Assembly (NCBI GenBank): GCA_009843585.1
Contig: VYDC01000227.1
Location: 5,916 to 17,463, forward strand
DNA from: Chloroflexota bacterium
GTDB lineage: Bacteria > Chloroflexota > Dehalococcoidia > UBA2979
Reading direction: 5' to 3'
DNA length: 11,548 nucleotides
This document shows positions 6,339 to 11,548 of this stretch, one piece after another; the stretch's first letter is position 1, and each line of letters starts with the position of its first letter. A program made the position numbers and the translations under genes. The notes beneath the pieces were generated by a model. That model was given only the letters and a program-made list of their open reading frames with translations, was not told the origin of the DNA and made no database searches.

Positions 6339-7274
6339 ATGCGTGCGGCCTCGTTCACGCTGACCCTGACGGCCGCGGCGCTGCTCCTCTCGCTGATGCT
6401 CGGCGCCTGCGGCGGAGGCGACGAGGGGGATGCCGCGCAGGGCCATCTCCTCTCCGAGCGCTTCCTGCGCGTCGGCGAGGAGCTCGAGACCGAGATCGAG
6501 GCCTTCGATGGCGCCCTCCCGCCCACGCTCTCGGAGGCGCTCAACCCGGAGCGGACGGCGGAGACGCTCGATGAGGATCTGGTCGCGCTGCCGGTGCACC
6601 CGGACGGCGTGCTGCTGGGGTCGTACCGCGTTCGCCGGAGCGACGGGGTCAACACGTTCATCCTCTTCTACGACGTCGAGGGGGACGACCGCGGCGTCGA
6701 GGCGGCGCTCCGCGAGCAGCTCGACCAGTCGCCCTGGCAGGTGATCGGCGGCCAGTCGACCGGCTCGCTCTCCTGGGTGAGCTTCCAGAGCACCGTCTCC
6801 GGGAACGTCGACGGGCAGGCGGCGATCACGCCCCTCCCGCCGGCCGAGAGCGAGGACGGCGGCACGCGCACGCTCGCCAGCGTCGCCTACTTCCTCAACA
6901 TCCAGCCCGCGGTCCCGCCCGACCCGCGTCCCTTCGTGCTACCGCCCTCGCGCGAGCCGCCCGCCGACTTCCCGCTCCCGTTCCTGCTGGAGGGGATGGA
7001 GATCCTGGACGTGGCCTGGCTGACGCAGCCCGGCACGACGTTCTACCAGGCGACGCTGCTCTCCACGGAGTCGTCCTTCGACGTGGCGGAGCGCTACCGG
7101 CAGGCCTTCGAAGCCGCCGGCTGGGAGGTCCAGGAGGACCGCGCCGTCGGATTCGCGACCGTAGTCTCCTTCGCCTCCGAGGACGGCACGGCGGTGGCGC
7201 AGCTCACCATCGACGCCTTCGAGGAGGACGACGCCTACACCGCGGTGCTCGTCCAGTTCCAGGAGGGGAGCTAG
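6339..7274 (+). CDS. Predicted lipoprotein with two similar domains, function unknown
   Basis: 311-residue secreted lipoprotein. Residues 1-24 are a lipoprotein signal peptide: a short basic start (MRAAS), a hydrophobic stretch (TLTLTAAALLLSLML) and the lipobox LGAC with Cys24 as the lipidated residue, followed by a flexible GGGDEGD linker. The mature part appears to hold two versions of one alpha/beta domain. Copy 1 is at about 84-190 (LPVHPDGVLLGSYRV ... WQVIGG ... WVSFQS ... DGQAAITPL) and copy 2 at about 211-308 (FPLPFLLEGMEILDV ... WEVQED ... VVSFAS ... GTAVAQLTID). They are separated by a proline-rich linker (190-210). I do not recognise the family. ATG at 6339 is chosen because it begins the signal peptide and has GGAGG 4 bases upstream; the frame extends upstream only into the tRNA. 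It probably sits on the outer face of the membrane. Single-gene transcript with hairpins at its stop. Confidence 0.85.
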   Translation: MRAASFTLTLTAAALLLSLMLGACGGGDEGDAAQGHLLSERFLRVGEELETEIEAFDGALPPTLSEALNPERTAETLDEDLVALPVHPDGVLLGSYRVRRSDGVNTFILFYDVEGDDRGVEAALREQLDQSPWQVIGGQSTGSLSWVSFQSTVSGNVDGQAAITPLPPAESEDGGTRTLASVAYFLNIQPAVPPDPRPFVLPPSREPPADFPLPFLLEGMEILDVAWLTQPGTTFYQATLLSTESSFDVAERYRQAFEAAGWEVQEDRAVGFATVVSFASEDGTAVAQLTIDAFEEDDAYTAVLVQFQEGS

Positions 7275-7304
7275 CGGCGGCCGCTAGCGGCGCGGCGTCG
7301 CCGC
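7270..7304 (+). terminator. Tandem hairpins at the lipoprotein stop codon
   Basis: GCTAGCGG (7270-7277), loop CGG, CCGCTAGC (7281-7288) gives a perfect 8-base stem that includes the TAG stop. GCGGC/GCCGC at 7292-7304 forms a second small hairpin immediately after. There is no T-tract, which is common for terminators in very GC-rich genomes. It lies between the lipoprotein gene and the promoter of the next gene, where a terminator is expected. Confidence 0.45.
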
Positions 7305-7314
7305 CGGGCGCGCA

Positions 7315-7323
7315 TGCGACAAT
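7315..7323 (+). promoter_or_regulatory. Extended -10 promoter of the Cys-rich gene (leaderless type)
   Basis: TGC followed by GACAAT (7318-7323). A six-base gap places the transcription start at 7330, the G of the GTG start codon. There is no Shine-Dalgarno between the box and the start. The first base departs from TANNNT, so this is a slightly weaker box than the TAGCAT copies. Confidence 0.5.
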
Positions 7324-7329
7324 CGCGCC

Positions 7330-7746
7330 GTGGTCGTGCCGGTCGAAGAGAGCTGCTCCCATCGCGCCGGGCTCTTCCGCCCGCCCTGCGGCCGCGACGC
7401 GGTGGCGTTCTGCGTCTACTGCGGCGCCCCCTTCTGCGCCGAGCACGGCGAGCGCAACGACGACTACACCGACGTCTGCGTGAGGAAGCGCTGCCGCGCG
7501 AAGTACGCCGACGTGCACGAGCACCGGGACTTCGTGCGCCGCCACGCCGACTCCAACCGCATGTCGGTGTGCGCCCACGACGACTGCCGGGAGCGCATGC
7601 AGCACCGGTGCGCGCGCTGCGGCCTCGAGTTCTGCGAGGAGCACGTCGCGCAGCGCGACACCGTCGATCCGAACGATCCGAAGCGCGTCGAGGTGCGGGC
7701 GCTCGTCTGCGAGCACTGCCACGAGCGCCGCAAGCTCTGGCGCTAG
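7330..7746 (+). CDS. Small Cys/His-rich zinc-binding protein, internally duplicated, function unknown
   Basis: 138-residue cytoplasmic protein with 14 Cys and many His. Two units share the spacing C-x2-C-x4-C-x2-H: Cys28, Cys31, Cys36, His39 (FCVYCGAPFCAEH) and Cys94, Cys97, Cys102, His105 (RCARCGLEFCEEH). Each is preceded by a C-x-H (Cys9/His11; Cys81/His83) plus one more Cys (Cys20; Cys86). Each is followed by a Cys pair (Cys50 and Cys55; Cys127 and Cys130). The pattern suggests two AN1- or B-box-like zinc folds, each binding one or two zinc ions. There is no signal peptide and no membrane segment. The GTG at 7330 coincides with the transcription start predicted from the promoter, so the mRNA is probably leaderless. 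It converges with the FAH gene. I know no function; protein or nucleic acid binding is a guess. Confidence 0.8.
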   Translation: MVVPVEESCSHRAGLFRPPCGRDAVAFCVYCGAPFCAEHGERNDDYTDVCVRKRCRAKYADVHEHRDFVRRHADSNRMSVCAHDDCRERMQHRCARCGLEFCEEHVAQRDTVDPNDPKRVEVRALVCEHCHERRKLWR

Positions 7747-7761
7747 CCTCCGGCGGCCCTC

Positions 7762-7775
7762 CCGGGGCGCCCCGG
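7762..7775. terminator. GC palindrome between convergent genes, possible bidirectional terminator
   Basis: CCGGGGCGCCCCGG is a perfect 14-base palindrome in the 31-base gap between the Cys-rich gene and the minus-strand FAH gene. It forms a 5-base stem with a GCGC loop on either strand. No T-tract is present. Confidence 0.35.
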
Positions 7776-7777
7776 CT

Positions 7778-8545
7778 CTAGCCCGCGACGACGGGGTTGC
7801 GGAGCACGCCGACGCCCTCGACCTCGACCTCCACCACGTCGCCGGGGTGCAGCTCGACCGTCGTGCCGGGCGTCCCGGTGAAGAGCAGGTCGCCGCGTTC
7901 GAGCGTCATGTGCTGCGAGATGAAGGCGATCGATCGCCGGATCGAGTGGACGAGCTCCCCGGTGTGCGCCTCCTGCACGATCTCCCCGTTGACCCGGCCG
8001 ACGAGCCCGATGTCGGATCCGTGCGCGAGCCCGGTCTCGATCCACGGGCCGATCGGCGAGAAGGAGTTCGCCGACTTGGCCCGCCACCACTGCGTGTCGT
8101 CGCGCTGCCAGTGGCGCGCCGAGACGTCGTTGCCGGCCGTGTAGCCGAAGATGTGGTCGTCGACCTCGGCCTCCGAGATGCCGCGCGCGCGCCGGCCGAT
8201 CACGACCACCACCTCCGCCTCCTCGTCGACGCGACCGGCATCCGGCGGCAGGACGATCGGATCGCCCGGGCCGACGACCGACGACGGGGTCTTCAGGAAG
8301 GGCTGGGGGATCGGCGAGAGCGAGGCCTGGCCGCGCGCCCCCTGCGCGTGGCTCGCATAGTTCACCGCCATCGCCACTATCTTCCCCGGCCGCACCGGCG
8401 CGAGCAGGCGCACCTCGGAGAGCGGGTGACTCTCGCCGGTCGGCTCCAGCGCCCCGAAGAGGCCGCCGCGGACGAGGTGGACGGCCGACTCGGAGACGCG
8501 GGCGTAGCCGGTCCTCCGACCCACACGAACTCGGGCGATGCGCAC
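7778..8545 (-). CDS. Fumarylacetoacetate hydrolase (FAH) family protein
   Basis: 255-residue single-domain FAH-family enzyme. The family cleaves or isomerises acylpyruvates and related diketo acids in aromatic catabolism, using Mg2+ or Mn2+; oxaloacetate decarboxylases also belong here. The metal ligands are visible as Glu109 and Glu111 in VDEEAEVVVVIGR (106-118) and Asp140 in GYTAGNDVSAR (134-144). Lys157 lies in AKSANSFSPIGPWIE, where the more usual KS-x-DTF has Asn-Ser in place of Asp-Thr. The C-terminal strand GDVVEVEVEGVGVLRNPV is typical. The start is GTG at 8545, giving the family's usual first strand (RIARVRV) and preceded by AGGGGGG at 5-base spacing (8557-8551); an ATG at 8593 would add 16 atypical residues. 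The gene is divergent from the CysRS-like gene. The exact substrate is unknown. Confidence 0.92.
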   Translation of the reverse strand: MRIARVRVGRRTGYARVSESAVHLVRGGLFGALEPTGESHPLSEVRLLAPVRPGKIVAMAVNYASHAQGARGQASLSPIPQPFLKTPSSVVGPGDPIVLPPDAGRVDEEAEVVVVIGRRARGISEAEVDDHIFGYTAGNDVSARHWQRDDTQWWRAKSANSFSPIGPWIETGLAHGSDIGLVGRVNGEIVQEAHTGELVHSIRRSIAFISQHMTLERGDLLFTGTPGTTVELHPGDVVEVEVEGVGVLRNPVVAG

Positions 8546-8609
8546 GCTGTCCCCCCTCGCTCCATCCGCGCGGCCGGTGCTCCCGGCCCGCACCCAGAAG
8601 GCGCGCGGG

Positions 8610-8615
8610 AGCGTA
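8610..8615 (-). promoter_or_regulatory. Candidate -10 box for the FAH gene
   Basis: Minus-strand TACGCT fits TANNNT and predicts a start near 8603 with a leader of about 58 bases containing the AGGGGGG ribosome binding site. No -35 is evident. Weak, based on position in the divergent gap only. Confidence 0.3.
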
Positions 8616-8666
8616 CCATCGGCGCTGCGCGGCGGCGAGGCGCGCAGCGGCGTGCGGCGGTGCCCG

Positions 8667-8675
8667 TGCTACGAT
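8667..8675 (+). promoter_or_regulatory. Extended -10 promoter of the CysRS-like gene
   Basis: TGC followed by TACGAT (8670-8675). The predicted start near 8682 lies 33 bases before the proposed CTG start and just upstream of the GGAG ribosome binding site. It matches the other extended -10 boxes in this window. Confidence 0.5.
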
Positions 8676-8703
8676 GGCCTGCCTCGTCCACCCGCTGAGA
8701 GTC

Positions 8704-8707
8704 GGAG
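8704..8707 (+). promoter_or_regulatory. Shine-Dalgarno GGAG deciding a CTG start
   Basis: GGAG lies 7 bases before the CTG at 8715. From the predicted transcript start (about 8682) to the conserved RIYNT strand, no in-frame ATG, GTG or TTG exists, so this site supports initiation at CTG. Confidence 0.5.
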
Positions 8708-8714
8708 CCCGGCG

Positions 8715-9929
8715 CTGCTGCGCATCTACAACACGCTCACCCGACGACCCGAGCCCTTCCGACCACGCGAGCGCGGCGTCGTGCGCATGTACGTCTGCGG
8801 CGTCACCCCGTACGACGTCGGACACCTCGGGCACGCTCTCACGTTCGCGGTCTTCGACACGGTGCGGCGCTACCTCGAGTTCCAGGCCTTCGAGGTCAGG
8901 CACATCCAGAACATCACCGACGTCGACGACGACATGGTGCGCGTCTCCAGCGAGCGCGGCCTCTCGATAGCCGCCCTCACCGAGCAGAACCACCGCGTGC
9001 ACCTGCGCGAGATGGACGCGCTCCACGTGCTGAGGCCCGGGGGCTTCCCGCGCGCCTCCGAGCACATCGGGGCGATCGTGGAGATGGTCGAGGCGCTCCT
9101 GGCGCGCGGCCACGCCTACGAGGTGGAGAGTCACGTCTTCTTCTCCGCGCAGAGCGCCGAGCACTTCGGGGAGCTCGCCGGTCGCACCCCCGGCGAGCTC
9201 CGCGCCGCTCCGCGCACCGACTCGATGCCGGAGGAGCCCGAGCACCTGAAGCGCGACCCGCTCGACTTCCTGCTCTGGCAGCCCGGAGCCGACCCGGGAG
9301 CGAGCTTCGACTCGCCCTGGGGCGCGGGCCGTCCGGGATGGCACGTCGAGTGCTCCGCGATGGCGCGCGCCGCGCTGGGCGAGCAGATCGACATCCACGG
9401 CGGGGGCTCCGATCTCGTCTACCCGCACCACGAGAGCGAGATCGCCCAGTCGGAGGGGGCGACAGGGCGCCGCCCCTTCGTCGGCACGTGGATGCACGTG
9501 GGCACGATGCGGCTCAACGGCGCCAAGATGTCGAAGTCCCTCGGAAACCTGGTGAAGGTCACCGAGCTGACGGCGCGCGGCCACGACCCGAGCGCGCTTC
9601 GCCTCGCCCTGCTCTCGCGCCACTACCGCGCCGATCACGACTTCAGCGAGGAGGAGCTCGTCGCCTGCGGGGAGCGGCTCGGCGCGTGGCGGCGCGCGCT
9701 CGAGGCTCCGGGCGGTCCCCCGGATGCGCTGCGCGTGCAGCCGTGGCGCAACGCCTTCATGGATGCGCTCGACGACGACTTCGACACGCCCCGCGCCATC
9801 GCGGCGCTCTCCGGCATCGCCGATGGGCTCCTCGAGGGACGCCTGGAGGCCGCGACCGCGCGGCCGACGCTGCGCGAGCTCGCCGCCGTGCTCGGCGTCG
9901 AGTTCGACGGGGGCTCGACGCCGAGCTAG
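8715..9929 (+). CDS. Cysteinyl-tRNA synthetase / MshC-like ligase, short form
   Basis: Class I aminoacyl-tRNA synthetase fold that activates cysteine with ATP and passes it to tRNA-Cys or, in the MshC branch, to glucosaminyl-inositol in mycothiol synthesis. In order: LRIYNTLTRR, CGVTPYDVGHLGHA with the HIGH-type HLGH at 37-40, NITDVDDDM (66-74), DPLDFLLW (181-188), GRPGWHVECSAM (205-216), PHHESEIAQSE (237-247) and KMSKS (271-275). The expected zinc ligands are Cys28, Cys213, His238 and Glu242. The protein ends about 130 residues after KMSKS, without the full C-terminal anticodon domain of a typical 460-residue CysRS; 404 residues is close to MshC. The TPYD-HLGH motif is MshC-like, whereas HHESEIAQSE is CysRS-like. 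The start is placed at CTG 8715, which yields the normal MLRIYNTL opening; the next GTG (about 8787) would delete the first strand. It lies downstream of its own promoter and is divergent from FAH. Confidence 0.85.
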   Translation: MLRIYNTLTRRPEPFRPRERGVVRMYVCGVTPYDVGHLGHALTFAVFDTVRRYLEFQAFEVRHIQNITDVDDDMVRVSSERGLSIAALTEQNHRVHLREMDALHVLRPGGFPRASEHIGAIVEMVEALLARGHAYEVESHVFFSAQSAEHFGELAGRTPGELRAAPRTDSMPEEPEHLKRDPLDFLLWQPGADPGASFDSPWGAGRPGWHVECSAMARAALGEQIDIHGGGSDLVYPHHESEIAQSEGATGRRPFVGTWMHVGTMRLNGAKMSKSLGNLVKVTELTARGHDPSALRLALLSRHYRADHDFSEEELVACGERLGAWRRALEAPGGPPDALRVQPWRNAFMDALDDDFDTPRAIAALSGIADGLLEGRLEAATARPTLRELAAVLGVEFDGGSTPS

Positions 9930-9948
9930 CCGCCGCCCGCCGCTGTAG

Positions 9949-9954
9949 TACGCT
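9949..9954 (+). promoter_or_regulatory. -10 box for the CNNM/CBS gene
   Basis: TACGCT fits TANNNT and predicts a start near 9961 with a 26-base leader; the overlapping TAGTAC at 9946 is an alternative register. It lies 20 bases after the upstream stop codon, so the gene may have both its own promoter and readthrough. Confidence 0.4.
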
Positions 9955-9973
9955 CGCCCGACCGGCGCGCGCG

Positions 9974-9979
9974 AGGAGG
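9974..9979 (+). promoter_or_regulatory. Strong Shine-Dalgarno of the CNNM/CBS gene
   Basis: AGGAGG with 7-base spacing to the GTG at 9987, the best ribosome binding site in the window. It fixes this start over any downstream alternative. Confidence 0.75.
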
Positions 9980-9986
9980 GAGCACC

Positions 9987-11306
9987 GTGCTGGAGATCGG
10001 CGGCGGCCTGCTTGCCGTGCTGCTCCTCGTGCTTCTCAACGGCTTCTTCGTCGCGTCCGAGTTCGCGCTCGTGACCGTCAGGCGCACGCGCGTGGAGCAG
10101 ATCGTCGGGCAGGGGCGGCCCGGCGGGCGCAGCCTCCAGGATGCCGTCGAGCACCTCGACTCCTACATCGCCGCGTGCCAGCTCGGCATCACGATCGCCA
10201 GCCTCGCGCTCGGCTGGATCGGCGAGCCGGCTCTCGCCGGTCTGATCGAGCCGGCGTTCGGCGCCGTCGGGGCTCATGCGGTGGGCGTCGCGGTCGCCTT
10301 CGCGGTCATCACCGCCCTCCACGTGGTCGCCGGCGAGCTGGCGCCGAAGGGGATCGCGCTCCAGTACCCGGAGGGCGTCTCGCTGGTCATCGTCGCCCCG
10401 CTGCGCGCCTTCCGCGCGATCTTCCGGCCGGTGATCTGGTTGCTCAACGAGAGCGGGTGGCTGTTGGCCGGGCTCGTCGGCGTCCGCCGCGACGTCGAGC
10501 AGGGGAGCCACGTCGGCGGCGAGGAGCTGGCGCTGCTGGTGCGATCGAGCGCGGAGGCGGGGGCGCTGGCGGTGGACGAGCGCTTCCTGCTCGAGCGCGT
10601 CTTGCGCTTCAGCGGCCTCACCGTCGCGAGCGTGATGGTGCCGCGGACCGAGGTGGCGGGCCTCGCGGCGGGCACGCCGGTGCCGCGGGCCCGTCGGCTC
10701 GCGCACGAGCAGCGCTACTCTCGCTACCCGGTCTACCGCGACAGCCTCGACGACGTGATAGGCGTCCTGCACGTGAAGGACCTGATGGCGGCCTCGGAGG
10801 GGGCCTCGCTGGAGGAGCTGGTGCGGCAACCGCTCGTCGTTCCGACGCAGGTCGGCGTGAACGAGCTGCTCCGCCTGATGCGCGCGCGTCGCGTGCACTT
10901 CGCCGTCGCCGTCGACGAGTACGGCGGCACCGACGGGATCGTGACGCTCGAGGACGTGCTGGAGGAGATCGTCGGCGAGCTCGAGGACGAGTTCGAGCAG
11001 CCGCACAGCGCCACTCCGGTCGCCCGCGGCGCCGAGCGGCTCGAGGGTCTCGACTCCGTCGACGTGCTCGACGAGCGCCTCGGCGTCTCCGTCGCGGAGG
11101 GGCCGTACAAGACGGTGGCGGGCTACGTGGTGGCCCGGCTCGGGCGCATCCCCCGCGTCGGCGACTCCGTGGACGTCGACGGCCATCGACTCACCGTGCT
11201 CGCGATGGACGGGCTCCGCATCGCCGAGCTCGAGGCGCGCCCCGCCGCCCCCGAGTCCCCGCGTGAGATCCCCGCGGAGGGCTCCGGCGGGATCGCGCAG
11301 GAGTGA
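9987..11306 (+). CDS. CNNM/CBS-domain membrane protein (HlyC/CorC family)
   Basis: 439-residue membrane protein of the CNNM (DUF21)-CBS-CorC_HlyC architecture, a family linked to Mg2+/Co2+ transport or resistance. Residues 1-165 are the membrane domain, with an N-terminal hydrophobic segment (about 4-30, with NGFFVASEFALV), segments near 62-90, 96-116 and 132-163, and the signature GELAPKGIAL (116-125). Two CBS motifs follow: about 215-275 (VMVPRTEV ... YSRYPVYRDSLDDVIGVLH) and 281-335 (HFAVAVDEYGGTDGIVTLED). CBS pairs in this family bind adenine nucleotides. Residues about 350-418 form the CorC_HlyC domain (YKTVAGYVVARLGRIPRVGD). It ends in a Pro/Glu-rich tail. GTG at 9987 is set by AGGAGG at 9974. 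Its stop overlaps the start of the MFS gene by GTGA, so the two are translationally coupled. Substrate specificity is not readable. Confidence 0.93.
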   Translation: MLEIGGGLLAVLLLVLLNGFFVASEFALVTVRRTRVEQIVGQGRPGGRSLQDAVEHLDSYIAACQLGITIASLALGWIGEPALAGLIEPAFGAVGAHAVGVAVAFAVITALHVVAGELAPKGIALQYPEGVSLVIVAPLRAFRAIFRPVIWLLNESGWLLAGLVGVRRDVEQGSHVGGEELALLVRSSAEAGALAVDERFLLERVLRFSGLTVASVMVPRTEVAGLAAGTPVPRARRLAHEQRYSRYPVYRDSLDDVIGVLHVKDLMAASEGASLEELVRQPLVVPTQVGVNELLRLMRARRVHFAVAVDEYGGTDGIVTLEDVLEEIVGELEDEFEQPHSATPVARGAERLEGLDSVDVLDERLGVSVAEGPYKTVAGYVVARLGRIPRVGDSVDVDGHRLTVLAMDGLRIAELEARPAAPESPREIPAEGSGGIAQE

Positions 11307-11548
11307 GCCTCGCCCTGCGGCGGACCCCGATCTACTACGGCTGGGTCATCGTCGCGGCCGGCGTCCTCGGGAACGCGACGTCGGCGGGCTTCATCTTCTG
11401 GGCCACCGCCGTCTACATCCCGGCCGTCTCGGACGGCCTCGGGGTCGGGCGCTTCCCCGTCGTCGCCGCCTTCGTCGCGGGGCAGGCGCTCTCGGCCGCC
11501 GTCGGCCCCCCCGCGGGCGCGTACAAGGGCCGCCCCCGCGCGCGGCGC
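11303..11548 (+). CDS. MFS transporter, 3' partial
   Basis: Only the first 82 codons are in the window. The opening TPIYYGWVIVAAGVLGNATS is the typical first segment of monocarboxylate/oxalate-type major facilitator proteins (family form: FYGWWVVAAG). It is followed by FIFWATAVYIPAVSDGLGVG, matching the usual loop before segment 2, and a second hydrophobic run, FPVVAAFVAGQALSAAVGP. The start GTG at 11303 overlaps the upstream TGA (GTGA), and GCAGGAG just before it serves as ribosome binding site. Being coupled to a CNNM-type protein suggests a shared transcript, but the substrate cannot be deduced. The frame stays open to the end of the window. Confidence 0.8.
   Translation, partial: MSLALRRTPIYYGWVIVAAGVLGNATSAGFIFWATAVYIPAVSDGLGVGRFPVVAAFVAGQALSAAVGPPAGAYKGRPRARR

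Noticed and set aside
7743..11186. Minus-strand open frame of over 1100 codons
   Set aside because: It runs antisense to the CysRS-like and CNNM genes and out of frame through FAH, with His/Arg/Ala-rich composition and no domain. Typical shadow frame in GC-rich DNA.
9338..11266. Plus-strand open frame of about 640 codons
   Set aside because: It crosses two well-supported genes in another frame and is Arg/Ala-rich low-complexity sequence.
11500..11548. Possible frameshift at the end of the MFS gene
   Set aside because: The last residues (GPPAGAYKGRPRARR) differ somewhat from the usual loop after segment 2, but a sensible reading continues and too little sequence remains to judge.
1..11548. 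Defence, biosynthetic or mobile gene cluster
   Set aside because: No nuclease, helicase, transposase, NRPS/PKS, CRISPR repeat or phage gene is found; the genes are dispersed housekeeping and catabolic families.

Overview
The window is very GC-rich, densely packed chromosomal DNA from a bacterium. No stretch over about 200 bases lacks a gene. Most likely source: a high-GC actinomycete, with a Thermoleophilia-like or other deep-branching Actinomycetota lineage as the best guess and a high-GC Chloroflexota as the alternative. Reasons: G/C-dominated third codon positions, GTG (and probably one CTG) starts, an F420-type PPOX oxidoreductase of the Rv0121 group, a short CysRS/MshC-like ligase, and TANNNT -10 boxes placed so that some mRNAs would be leaderless. 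The assignment comes from reading, not from a search.

Left part (1-4968): the 3' part of a CocE/NonD-family serine hydrolase, cut by the window edge, is followed 14 bases later by the PPOX/F420 oxidoreductase. A Rid-family (YjgF/UK114) gene converges on that pair with a 3-base gap. It is divergent from an SDR oxidoreductase, which is followed by a two-part SAM methyltransferase.

Middle part (5015-7746): a minus-strand double zinc-ribbon protein is divergent from a flavin reductase-like protein whose promoter implies a leaderless mRNA. Then come tRNA-His(GTG) with encoded CCA, a lipoprotein that looks like two copies of one domain, and a small Cys/His-rich protein with an internal duplication and a second leaderless-type promoter.

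Right part (7778-11548): a minus-strand FAH-family hydrolase is divergent from a 404-residue cysteinyl-tRNA synthetase/MshC-like enzyme that appears to start at CTG. Next are a CNNM/CBS membrane protein with a strong Shine-Dalgarno, and the beginning of an MFS transporter coupled to it by a GTGA stop/start overlap and cut by the window end.

The genes do not form one pathway. The hydrolase, PPOX, Rid, SDR, flavin reductase and FAH proteins are the usual dispersed oxidative and catabolic set of soil actinomycetes; tRNA-His and the CysRS-like enzyme are translation or thiol housekeeping. No insertion sequence, phage gene, CRISPR array or defence cassette is visible. The least described items are the repeated extended -10 promoters (TGC followed by TANNAT), the two internally duplicated proteins of unknown function, and the CTG start.
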